Source of the DNA: Imtechella halotolerans
Lineage (GTDB): Bacteria > Bacteroidota > Bacteroidia > Flavobacteriales > Flavobacteriaceae
DNA: 64,000 bases
Reading direction: 5' to 3'
Assembly: GCF_028743515.2 (NCBI RefSeq)
Contig: NZ_CP117969.2
Span: 2,513,501 to 2,577,500, forward strand
The notes below the pieces were generated by a model. That model saw only the letters and a list, made by a program, of their open reading frames with translations. It was not told where the DNA came from and ran no database searches. The position numbers were made by a program, and so were the translations under genes. Below, piece after piece: positions 56,693 through 64,000 of the stretch (position 1 is its first letter; each line of letters opens with the position of its first letter).

Positions 56693-59530
56693 ATGAAATT
56701 AAATTGTAAAAGAGTAATACACTTAACCTACCTTCTGCTTTTTACCCCCGTTATTATATTTGCTCAATCAGAATTAGAAGACTACAGGGCGGAAAATAAA
56801 ATTCCATTAGATACTAGTGTACATGTTGGAAAATTAAATAACGGGCTTACGTATTATATTAAGCGTAATATTGAGCCAAAAGATAGGGCAGAACTTTATT
56901 TAGTTATTAAAGCAGGGTCATTACAAGAAGAAGATGATCAGAAAGGGTTAGCACATTTTACTGAACATATGGCGTTCAATGGGACTCAAAGTTATCCTAA
57001 AAATGAACTTATTAATTACCTTGAAAAAGCAGGTATTCGATTTGGGGCAGATTTAAATGCTTATACTACATTTGACCATACGGTATACCAACTTCCAATC
57101 TATACAAATGACAATGAATTATTGGAGGATGGAATAGAGATTTTATCAGAATGGGCAAATAAGGTTTCTTTTGATTTTAAAGAAATTGATGCTGAACGTG
57201 GTGTTATTATAGAAGAGGAAAGACAAAGGGGGAAAAATGCCAATGAGCGAATGAGTAAGAAATTGTTGCCTGTATTATTGGCTAATTCAAGATTTAAAGA
57301 TAGATTACCTATAGGTGATATGAATGTTATTAAGACTTTTGAACATTCTAGGTTAACTTCTTATTATAAAAAATGGTATCGAACCGATTTACAGTCTGTC
57401 ATTGTTGTAGGTGATGTTAACCCAAAGGATGTCGAAAGTCTTATAGGGAAGTATTTTAACCCAATTAAAAAATCAACCCATCCGCTAGAGATTAAAAACT
57501 ATTCAATAGAGGATAATAACTCTCCAATGGTTGCTATCGCATTAGATCCAGAATTTTCATATACTGTTGCTACTTTAAACATAAAAAACTCATCATCCCC
57601 ATTAATTACAAATAATGACTTAAGAAAATCTCTTGTAAACAGTTTAATTAATACCATGTTAGCTTCACGAATTAGTGAAGAGGTTAAAGATGGTAAAGCA
57701 ACATATTTACAAGCAGGAATCGCTTATGGCCCTTATCAAGGAGGATTAGGAAATATAGATGCTTTTTCGATACAAGTAGTAGCAAAATCTGCAGAATCGT
57801 TACAACAATCAATTTATGGCGTGATGGACAATGTCGAATCGGTTAGTCAATTTGGATTTATAGAGGCAGAACTAGAGAGAGCTAAGATTGAGCTTTTTAG
57901 TTCAATTGATAAAAGCTATAAAGAAAGTAATAAAACATCCTCAAAAGCTTATGTAAATCAACTTGTTAAACATTTTGTGTTTAATGAAAGCTATATGGAC
58001 ATAAAGTACTTATTCCATTTTTACCAATGGGTTATTTCCCAAATTTCACTTGATGAGGTTAACAAACAATACAAGAGCTTTATCCGAGATGATAATTGGG
58101 TATTAACTTTACAGGGATCCTCTAATGATGAAAAGGTTTTACCAAATGAAGTTGAGTTGGTTAATTGGTTTTCAAATAATTCAAGAGAAGTAAAACAATA
58201 TAAGGATCAGGTGAGTAGTTTGATGACAATATTAGATGAAAAACCAATGGGCGGAAAATTAATTTCTAAGAGGGCTGATAGTAATTTAGGAACTACAGAA
58301 TTAACATTGGGAAATGGAATTAAAATTATAATTAAAATAACAGACTTTAAAAATGATGAGATTAGATTTACTTCCTTTAGTCCTGGTGGTACTTCGTTGG
58401 CGAATAAGGAAGTTTTAGAATCTGCTAAATTAGCTACAACTCTTATTTCATCATCTGGGGTAGCTGATTTCTCCAGTTCAAATTTGCAAAAGGTATTAAC
58501 CGGAAAATCACTTTCCTTCCAGCCATATATTTCTACGTATTATGAGGGTTTTAAAGGATATGCCTCACCAAAAGATTTTGAAAGTCTATTACAGTTAATT
58601 TATTTGTATACTAAATATCCCAGAAAGGACAGTGTTACATTTAATCGATTAATTGAACAATATGAAATCAATGTTAAAGCCAAGGAGACTAATCCTATTG
58701 CCATATTTCAGGATACAATTAACATGGTATTACAGGGAAATAGCAAATGGATTCGTTCTTCTAGTTTAGAGGATATCGCTACAATTAACTTGGATAGTGC
58801 ATTTCATTTTTATCAAGAACGGTTTGCTGATTTATCTGATATGACCTTTGTGTTTGTTGGAAATATAGATGAGAAAGAAATGATACCCATTCTGGTTACT
58901 TATTTAGGTGGACTACCATCATTTGGACGGAAAGAAAATTATAATGATGTTGGGATTTCTCCTCTTAAGGGGCATATTAACAAGACTGTTTATAAGGGAA
59001 TGGATGAAAAAGCTACAGTTGTGTTAGCGTATCATAATAATTATCATTTCAATCATTCTGATAATTTGTACCTTGAGGCTTTCAAAAGTATCCTTGACAC
59101 AAGATTAATTGAGCGATTAAGAGAGAATGAAGGAGGAGTTTACAGTCCATCTGTGCAGTTAAGCAGGACGAAAATTCCAGAAAGTTATTTTATGCTTTCA
59201 ATTAATTTCACTTGCCAACCTCAACGAGCAGATGAACTTATTATGGCTACAAATGAAGAAATTAATCAACTCCTAAACGAGGGGCCTACACCTGAAGAAT
59301 TAGATACGTTTATTACTCAGAAATTACATCAATTTGAAAAAAATATCAGATCTAATAACTATTGGCTTAATTCTTTAACCGCATTAGAAAGAGATGAATT
59401 ATACCCAGAGCATGTATTGAAATATGATCAATTTGTTAAAAAGATGAAGCCAGATAGATTGAAGAAAGTCCTTAAAAAACTTTTCAAGAATAGGAGTGAA
59501 GCCAGATTGGTTTTATATCCAAATGAATAG
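56693..59530 (+). CDS. M16 family zinc protease (pitrilysin/PqqL type)
   Basis: The 945-residue product has a signal peptide (ending VIIFAQ), so it acts in the periplasm. The inverted zinc motif HFTEH (residues 88-92) and downstream glutamate region (AERGVIIEEERQRG) show an active M16 N-domain. The second half carries the inactive partner domain and the Arg/Tyr region LRENEGGVYSP. Two-domain M16 enzymes enclose peptides in a chamber and cleave them. The gene starts 5 bases after the second permease fusion and closes the operon at a strong terminator. The FusC/PqqL branch of this family works on proteins taken up by TonB-dependent receptors. Confidence 0.93.
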   Translation: MKLNCKRVIHLTYLLLFTPVIIFAQSELEDYRAENKIPLDTSVHVGKLNNGLTYYIKRNIEPKDRAELYLVIKAGSLQEEDDQKGLAHFTEHMAFNGTQSYPKNELINYLEKAGIRFGADLNAYTTFDHTVYQLPIYTNDNELLEDGIEILSEWANKVSFDFKEIDAERGVIIEEERQRGKNANERMSKKLLPVLLANSRFKDRLPIGDMNVIKTFEHSRLTSYYKKWYRTDLQSVIVVGDVNPKDVESLIGKYFNPIKKSTHPLEIKNYSIEDNNSPMVAIALDPEFSYTVATLNIKNSSSPLITNNDLRKSLVNSLINTMLASRISEEVKDGKATYLQAGIAYGPYQGGLGNIDAFSIQVVAKSAESLQQSIYGVMDNVESVSQFGFIEAELERAKIELFSSIDKSYKESNKTSSKAYVNQLVKHFVFNESYMDIKYLFHFYQWVISQISLDEVNKQYKSFIRDDNWVLTLQGSSNDEKVLPNEVELVNWFSNNSREVKQYKDQVSSLMTILDEKPMGGKLISKRADSNLGTTELTLGNGIKIIIKITDFKNDEIRFTSFSPGGTSLANKEVLESAKLATTLISSSGVADFSSSNLQKVLTGKSLSFQPYISTYYEGFKGYASPKDFESLLQLIYLYTKYPRKDSVTFNRLIEQYEINVKAKETNPIAIFQDTINMVLQGNSKWIRSSSLEDIATINLDSAFHFYQERFADLSDMTFVFVGNIDEKEMIPILVTYLGGLPSFGRKENYNDVGISPLKGHINKTVYKGMDEKATVVLAYHNNYHFNHSDNLYLEAFKSILDTRLIERLRENEGGVYSPSVQLSRTKIPESYFMLSINFTCQPQRADELIMATNEEINQLLNEGPTPEELDTFITQKLHQFEKNIRSNNYWLNSLTALERDELYPEHVLKYDQFVKKMKPDRLKKVLKKLFKNRSEARLVLYPNE

Positions 59531-59533
59531 TAG

Positions 59534-59564
59534 AAAAAAATCCCGCTAACAAGCGGGATTTTTT
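59534..59564 (+). terminator. Terminator at end of the SusCD-ABC-M16 operon
   Basis: AAAATCCCGCT pairs with AGCGGGATTTT over an AACA loop, with flanking A and T runs usable by both convergent genes. Confidence 0.9.
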
Positions 59565-59581
59565 ATAGTAATATGTTTTGA

Positions 59582-59809
59582 TTATAGGTATGAATGAGCA
59601 GTAACGTCTTTATTCTCTTCATTATTATCATTGAATTTCTTCAATTGAAGAATCCAATAAACTAGTGCAGTTGCACATATAATGATGAAAATCCAGTTTA
59701 GCGTATTGGCTGCCCACCAACTCTCCAACTCCAAATTACGAAGCCAATGAAGAGGGGTAAATAGAATATCTTCGAACAAATATTGAATGCCTTCAAAAAA
59801 GTTTTTCAT
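59582..59809 (-). CDS. Small flavobacterial membrane protein (possibly DUF6341)
   Basis: The 75-residue product has an amphipathic start (MKNFFEGIQYLFEDILFTP), a tryptophan-rich part and one membrane helix (LNWIFIIICATALVYWILQL) with a charged tail. I recognise it as a lineage-restricted family, possibly DUF6341; the function is unknown. Its minus-strand promoter box TATATTTG lies at 59871-59878. It is divergent from the DUF6427-like gene. Confidence 0.75.
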   Translation of the reverse strand: MKNFFEGIQYLFEDILFTPLHWLRNLELESWWAANTLNWIFIIICATALVYWILQLKKFNDNNEENKDVTAHSYL

Positions 59810-59870
59810 AAGAAATCGATTTTATTGGTGTACAACATTCCTGCTTGAGTTGTACCTTGATTGAACGGTA

Positions 59871-59878
59871 CAAATATA
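59871..59878 (-). promoter_or_regulatory. -7 element of the small membrane protein gene
   Basis: The minus strand reads TATATTTG (TAnnTTTG), about 60 bases before the ATG at 59809. Confidence 0.45.
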
Positions 59879-59955
59879 CCTATAAATTTTTGGATGTTGA
59901 AAGTGATTAAAAGGATAAATTGTTTAATTTTTGTACTTCAATTCGACAATATTGT

Positions 59956-60879
59956 ATGATTTCCGATCTGTTTAAAAATACCCGACCTGTCAATTTTCTT
60001 ATCCTGCTGGTAATGATGATTATCACCATGCTCTTTTACCAGTTTTTCATTTTTCATAGTAAATGGGACTTAGGAAATATACTTCAATCATTAGCGATTA
60101 TTGTCTTGCTAATTATCAACCTATTTATGGTAAATTTTATCGACAAGAAAAATGACCTTACCGAAAATAATGCCTACGTAATCTTGCTTTTTTCTGTTAT
60201 GTTGGCTTTTTTTCCATATATCTATGATAGTTTAAATATAATTATTTCACATACTTTCATTCTCCTTGCGCTTAGACGTATTGTAAGCATGCGATCCATG
60301 AAAACAATCAAACTTAAAATTTTTGATGCTGTATTTTGGATAAGTGTGGCCTCCTTCTTTTTTAGTTGGAGTTTACTTTTTTTAGTGCTTGTTTTTTTTG
60401 CCATTCTCCTTTATGCACCGAGAGATTATAAAAATTGGTTGGTACCATTACTTTCCATTGCAACAGTTTGGATTCTTTATTGTACAGTAGCAATATTACT
60501 TAATCAGCCTATACAAGGCATTGCCTCTATAACCCCACAATGGGATTGGGATATTGATCGATTTATGCAATTGCGGTATATGATTCCTATGGGCTTTTTA
60601 AGTGTCATTGGAGGATGGGCTCTGCTACTTTATTTTTTAGGAATAGGTGAAAAATCGGGAAAGTACCAGAACGAATTACTTATTGTAATTTCAGCATTTC
60701 TCATAGGTGTTGGAATTGCTTTAGGGGCTGAAGAAAACCATGGAGCCGAAACTATGTTTATCATGTTTCCATTAGCCGTTATAATTGCGTGTTTCCTTGA
60801 AAAAATTAGAAGAAATTGGATTCGTGAACTAATATTTTGGATATTCCTTTTTTTGCCATTGGTGGCATTAATGCTGTAA
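59956..60879 (+). CDS. Polytopic membrane protein (possibly DUF6427)
   Basis: The 307-residue product is almost entirely hydrophobic, with about eight to nine membrane helices and short loops (for example FLILLVMMIITMLFYQFFIF at the start and ELIFWIFLFLPLVALML at the end). The central YAPRDYKNWLVP segment is a conserved loop. I chose ATG 59956 (MISDLFKNTRP) over an in-frame TTG at 59920, since a degenerate -7 box (TTAATTTTTG) lies between them. Its function is unknown. It is a Bacteroidota-type family that I associate with DUF6427. The end lies 12 bases inside the upp gene of the opposite strand. Confidence 0.75.
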   Translation: MISDLFKNTRPVNFLILLVMMIITMLFYQFFIFHSKWDLGNILQSLAIIVLLIINLFMVNFIDKKNDLTENNAYVILLFSVMLAFFPYIYDSLNIIISHTFILLALRRIVSMRSMKTIKLKIFDAVFWISVASFFFSWSLLFLVLVFFAILLYAPRDYKNWLVPLLSIATVWILYCTVAILLNQPIQGIASITPQWDWDIDRFMQLRYMIPMGFLSVIGGWALLLYFLGIGEKSGKYQNELLIVISAFLIGVGIALGAEENHGAETMFIMFPLAVIIACFLEKIRRNWIRELIFWIFLFLPLVALML

Positions 60880-61527
60880 CTTGCTTCCAAAAGCAAGGTC
60901 ACCAGCGTCCCCTAGACCAGGGATAATGTATCCCTTTTCGTTTAAATGACTGTCTATGGTAGCAATCCATAAATGGGTGTTTTCAGGAAAATGCTTTGAA
61001 ACAAATTCAATACCTTCAGGAGCAGCAATGACAGACAAAAGGTGAATTTCTTTTGGATTCCCTAATGATGAAAGTGCCTTTTTTACAGCTACAAAAGACT
61101 GTCCTGAAGCTAGCATTGGGTCTGCTAGTAGTAGTATTTTATCTTCTATGGAAGGACCGGCTAGATATTCTACAATAATTTCAAAATCATTTGAGTCATT
61201 GGTATGGTGCCTGTAGGCCGAAATAAAAGCATTTTCGGCTTGATCAAGATAATTTTGGATACCCTGATGTAAAGATAATCCAGCCCTAAGGATTGAACAA
61301 ATGACTATTTTGTCGTGAAGAATTTGAATCTCTTTTTTTCCTAGTGGTGTGACCACATCTCCTAACTTGTATGTAAGAGACTTACTCATTTCATAACACA
61401 AGACTTCACCAACTCGTTCTATATTTCGTCTGAATCTCATACTGTCATTTTGAATAGTTACTGAACGTAACTCCAAAATGAAGTTGTTTAACACAGAGTT
61501 TTCCAATCCTAAATGATGAATATGCAT
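60868..61527 (-). CDS. upp: Uracil phosphoribosyltransferase
   Basis: The 219-residue enzyme makes UMP from uracil and PRPP in pyrimidine salvage. The PRPP-binding loop LLADPMLASGQSFV, the NNFILELRS-like start and the C-terminal IPGLGDAGDLAFG (uracil binding) are clear. Some positions differ from the E. coli type, as in other flavobacteria. Its 3' end overlaps the 3' end of the membrane protein gene by 12 bases. The promoter is shared back-to-back with the DUF4254 gene. Confidence 0.95.
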   Translation of the reverse strand: MHIHHLGLENSVLNNFILELRSVTIQNDSMRFRRNIERVGEVLCYEMSKSLTYKLGDVVTPLGKKEIQILHDKIVICSILRAGLSLHQGIQNYLDQAENAFISAYRHHTNDSNDFEIIVEYLAGPSIEDKILLLADPMLASGQSFVAVKKALSSLGNPKEIHLLSVIAAPEGIEFVSKHFPENTHLWIATIDSHLNEKGYIIPGLGDAGDLAFGSKLQH

Positions 61528-61547
61528 GACATGAAGCTATAATGTTT

Positions 61548-61575
61548 CAAAAATAGCGAATTAGAAGTATATTTG
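61548..61575. promoter_or_regulatory. Divergent promoters of upp and DUF4254 gene
   Basis: Minus strand TATTTTTG (61548-61555) and plus strand TATATTTG (61568-61575) both match TAnnTTTG and lie 12 bases apart. The plus-strand box overlaps the possible TTG start at 61573, which favours ATG 61591. Confidence 0.55.
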
Positions 61576-61590
61576 TGGAAAATAAAAACT

Positions 61591-62193
61591 ATGTTTAGCG
61601 AATTTGCCTTTAAAATTTTTGAAGAAAGTATCCGTAAATATCATATAATCGATGATGTATACCAATCTTTTGTGAATCCATATGAGTCAAACACAATAGA
61701 ACATCTTTTATATAGAAAAAATTGGATAGATACTGTTCAATGGCATTATGAAGACATAATTCGTGATCCGCAAATTGATCCAGTTGCAGCCCTGGATTTA
61801 AAGCGTAAAATAGATGCCTCTAATCAAGATAGAACTGATATGGTTGAATATATTGATAGTTATTTTCTTGATAAATTTAAAGAAGTATCCCCGTTTGACA
61901 CGGCTACAATTAATTCTGAAAGCCCAGCATGGGCTATCGATCGCTTGTCCATTCTAGCACTTAAGATTTATCATATGCGAGAGGAAGCTGAACGTAAAGA
62001 TGCCACAGCTGATCATCGTAGAAAGTGTAAGGAAAAATTAGACGTATTATTGGAGCAACGTGTAGATTTATCTACAGCCATTGACCAATTACTGGAGGAT
62101 ATTAAGGAAGGAAGAAAGTATATGAAAGTATACAAACAGATGAAGATGTATAACGATAACGAACTTAATCCAGTTTTAAGAGGGCAGAAGTAA
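61591..62193 (+). CDS. DUF4254 domain-containing protein
   Basis: The 200-residue product is soluble, helical and charged. The family feature is DLKRKIDASNQDRTDMVEYIDSYF (seen as RKIDASNQDRTDMVE), then MREEAERKDATADHRRKC. DUF4254 proteins are common in Bacteroidota and are often next to glycosyltransferase family 9 genes, as here. The function is unknown, possibly linked to surface-glycan synthesis. The glycosyltransferase gene starts 48 bases downstream. Confidence 0.85.
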   Translation: MFSEFAFKIFEESIRKYHIIDDVYQSFVNPYESNTIEHLLYRKNWIDTVQWHYEDIIRDPQIDPVAALDLKRKIDASNQDRTDMVEYIDSYFLDKFKEVSPFDTATINSESPAWAIDRLSILALKIYHMREEAERKDATADHRRKCKEKLDVLLEQRVDLSTAIDQLLEDIKEGRKYMKVYKQMKMYNDNELNPVLRGQK

Positions 62194-62241
62194 AAACTTA
62201 AGCCTTATGTTATTTTGTAGCAATCTTTAACCATTTTAGTA

Positions 62242-63288
62242 TTGAAAACCACCGTTTCACCATCTAATCATGTGTTGGTTATTCGTCTATCGGCTTTGGG
62301 AGATGTCGCTATGACTATTCCTGTATTAAAAGCCGTAACAACTCAGTATCCTGATTTACGTATAACTGTGCTCACTAGAGCTTTTTTTAAACCCATGTTC
62401 TCCTCTTTATCGCAGTGTAAAGTGTATGAGATTGATGTAAAAAAGAGGCATAAAGGTATTGTAGGATTATTGAAGTTATTTCTAGAGTTAAAACCATTAG
62501 AGATTGATAAGGTGGCCGATTTACACAATGTTCTTCGAAGTAAGGTTCTTAAACAGTTTTTTGAATTAAAAGGAACACCGGTAGCTCAATTGGATAAAGG
62601 TAGGGCTGAAAAAAGAATATTAACATCAGGTAATCAAAAGCAATTGCATTTTTTGAAACATACCGTTGAGCGGTATGCAGATGTATTTGAGTCTTTGGGA
62701 TATCCAGTAGACTTAACACTTGCTACGCCTATTGAAAAAAGGGATCTAGGTTTAAAAATCATAAATTTATTGGGTACAAAGGATGTAAAGTGGATTGGGA
62801 TAGCACCATTTGCTGCACATAATGGAAAAATGTACCCACTGGACTTAATGGAGGAAGTTATTAGTGTTCTTTCAAAAATGGAATACAAAATAATGTTATT
62901 TGGAGGTGGAGAAAAAGAGAAAAACACACTTCAAAGAATGGCCGATACTTTTCCAAATACATTTTCCATGGTTGGTGAATTTTCATTTGCTGAGGAGTTA
63001 AATTTAATTTCTCACCTCGATATAATGGTATCAATGGATAGTGGAAATGCTCATTTAGCTGCCATATATGGAGTGCCAACAGTAACTATATGGGGTGTAA
63101 CTCATCCTGCTGCCGGGTTCTCTCCATTTGGGCAGAAAATTGATAATGTATTACTATCTGATAGGGATAAATATCCGCTTATTCCTACTTCCATTTATGG
63201 AAACAAAGTTCCACATGGATATGAGCATGTTATGCGGACGATTAGCCCGGGAGTTATTGTAGATAAGGTAAAGGAGATCTTGGGATAA
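62242..63288 (+). CDS. Glycosyltransferase family 9 (heptosyltransferase-like)
   Basis: The 348-residue product has the GT9 pattern: HVLVIRLSALGDVAMTIPVL at the start, IGIAPFAAHNGKMYPLDLM and LISHLDIMVSMDSGNAHLAA toward the end, with the GxTHPAAGFSPFG segment that follows in this family. GT9 enzymes add heptose or similar sugars to lipopolysaccharide core. The start is a TTG (62242) giving MKTTVSPSNHVLV; a GTG at 62272 would begin at LVIRLSALG. It is probably co-transcribed with the DUF4254 gene. Confidence 0.9.
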   Translation: MKTTVSPSNHVLVIRLSALGDVAMTIPVLKAVTTQYPDLRITVLTRAFFKPMFSSLSQCKVYEIDVKKRHKGIVGLLKLFLELKPLEIDKVADLHNVLRSKVLKQFFELKGTPVAQLDKGRAEKRILTSGNQKQLHFLKHTVERYADVFESLGYPVDLTLATPIEKRDLGLKIINLLGTKDVKWIGIAPFAAHNGKMYPLDLMEEVISVLSKMEYKIMLFGGGEKEKNTLQRMADTFPNTFSMVGEFSFAEELNLISHLDIMVSMDSGNAHLAAIYGVPTVTIWGVTHPAAGFSPFGQKIDNVLLSDRDKYPLIPTSIYGNKVPHGYEHVMRTISPGVIVDKVKEILG

Positions 63289-63294
63289 CCTCCT

Positions 63295-64000
63295 TTAAAC
63301 ATCATCGTAATCAATGACAACTTTTGTCGAGGTAGGATGGGATTGACAAGTTAATATTAGTCCCTCGGCTACTTCACCATCAGTAAGAATTTGATTTTTG
63401 ACCATGGTTACCTCTCCTTCTTTCACTCGTGCAATACAGCTACTACAAATGCCTCCTTGGCACGAGTATGGAGCGTCAATGTTTTGCTTTAATACGGCTT
63501 CCAATACCGTTTGACTCTGACTCATAACGAAGGAAACTTCCTCATCATCAACAGTAACTGTAATTTGAGTTTGACCTTCAAAGACTTCGTTACTTGTTAC
63601 AGGATTAATAGATGAGGTAAAAAGCTCAAAATGAATTTGTTCTTTAGAGATCCCATTTTCTAAAAGAGTTTGACTTACGGTGTTAATCATTTCTTCTGGT
63701 CCGCAAAGATAATATTCTTCTATATTTTCATCCTTAAACCTATTCTTTAAAAGAAAGTTGACAGTTGAGCGCTCAATTCTTCCAAATAGAGCACCATCTT
63801 CTTCGCTTTTGCTAAAAATATATTGAACCAGTAATCGGTCAGGATAGTTTGTTTTTAATTGTTGGATAGTATCATAAAACATAGTTTCTGTTACCGATTT
63901 GTTTCCATATACCAATATAAATTTACTATCCTTATCCTCCTCTAAGATCGTCTGCATGATGCTCATGATTGGAGTAATGCCACTCCCGGCGGCAAAAGCG
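63295..64000 (-). CDS. Ferredoxin-NADP reductase-like protein with C-terminal 2Fe-2S domain (5' end outside window)
   Basis: The visible 235 residues start at the right edge inside the NAD-binding domain (AAGSGITPIMSIMQ). They end with a plant-type 2Fe-2S ferredoxin domain with ligands in PYSCQGGICSSC and a later TCQSH (C-x4-C-x2-C-xn-C). This domain order (FAD, NAD, 2Fe-2S) is that of PaaE/phenol-hydroxylase-reductase type electron transfer proteins. The true start lies beyond the window, so an internal Met at 63966 is not the N-terminus. Its oxygenase partner cannot be told from here. It is convergent with the glycosyltransferase gene. Confidence 0.92.
   Translation of the reverse strand, partial: AFAAGSGITPIMSIMQTILEEDKDSKFILVYGNKSVTETMFYDTIQQLKTNYPDRLLVQYIFSKSEEDGALFGRIERSTVNFLLKNRFKDENIEEYYLCGPEEMINTVSQTLLENGISKEQIHFELFTSSINPVTSNEVFEGQTQITVTVDDEEVSFVMSQSQTVLEAVLKQNIDAPYSCQGGICSSCIARVKEGEVTMVKNQILTDGEVAEGLILTCQSHPTSTKVVIDYDDV

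Overview
The window reads as chromosomal DNA of a marine-type or environmental flavobacterium (phylum Bacteroidota, class Flavobacteriia). The signs are an AT-rich sequence, PorP/SprF and type IX secretion surface proteins, a SusC/SusD locus with its own ECF sigma and FecR pair, many lineage-restricted families (DUF4175, DUF4837, DUF4254, DUF4843), and -7 promoter boxes of the Bacteroidota form TAnnTTTG. No species can be named from this sequence alone.

Layout. 1-8320 (minus strand) is an operon for very large secreted surface proteins around a PorP/SprF protein that carries two SPOR-like modules. 8581-31938 is mostly housekeeping: glnS, an SPFH protein, gltX, a DUF4175 envelope protein, ybeY, mnmG, a methyltransferase, an OmpH/Skp lipoprotein, DoxX, the DNA polymerase III delta' subunit, pgk, a MltD-like transglycosylase, a DUF4837 lipoprotein, tatA, an M23 peptidase, a GH3 enzyme and a two-domain protein with a nucleoside-phosphorylase-like C-terminus. 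Three perfect 16-bp parS sites lie between ybeY and mnmG, the first inside the ybeY reading frame, with a near-perfect fourth after mnmG. This suggests that the window is not far from the replication origin.

32070-38676 is a tight operon for sulfate activation (cysQ, a duplicated DUF2061 membrane protein, cysC, cysD, cysN) followed by UDP-glucose dehydrogenase and a UDP-glucuronate decarboxylase-like enzyme. Together these could supply PAPS and UDP-uronic acid/UDP-xylose for sulfated surface glycans. purD follows, and directly after its terminator sits a group II intron whose reverse transcriptase has lost its catalytic core.

41794-59530 is the most interesting part: ECF sigma, FecR, SusC with an STN signalling domain, SusD, DUF4843 lipoprotein, PKD-like lipoprotein, a permease-GldG fusion, an ABC ATPase, a second permease-GldG fusion and a periplasmic M16 zinc protease, all on one strand and tightly packed from susC onward. 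It looks like a self-regulated system that takes up a peptide or protein and cleaves it in the periplasm. It has a conceptual parallel in the proteobacterial Fus system (TonB-dependent receptor plus M16 protease plus ABC protein), but its parts are of Bacteroidota type. The window closes with small membrane proteins, upp, a DUF4254 protein, a family 9 glycosyltransferase and part of a ferredoxin reductase.
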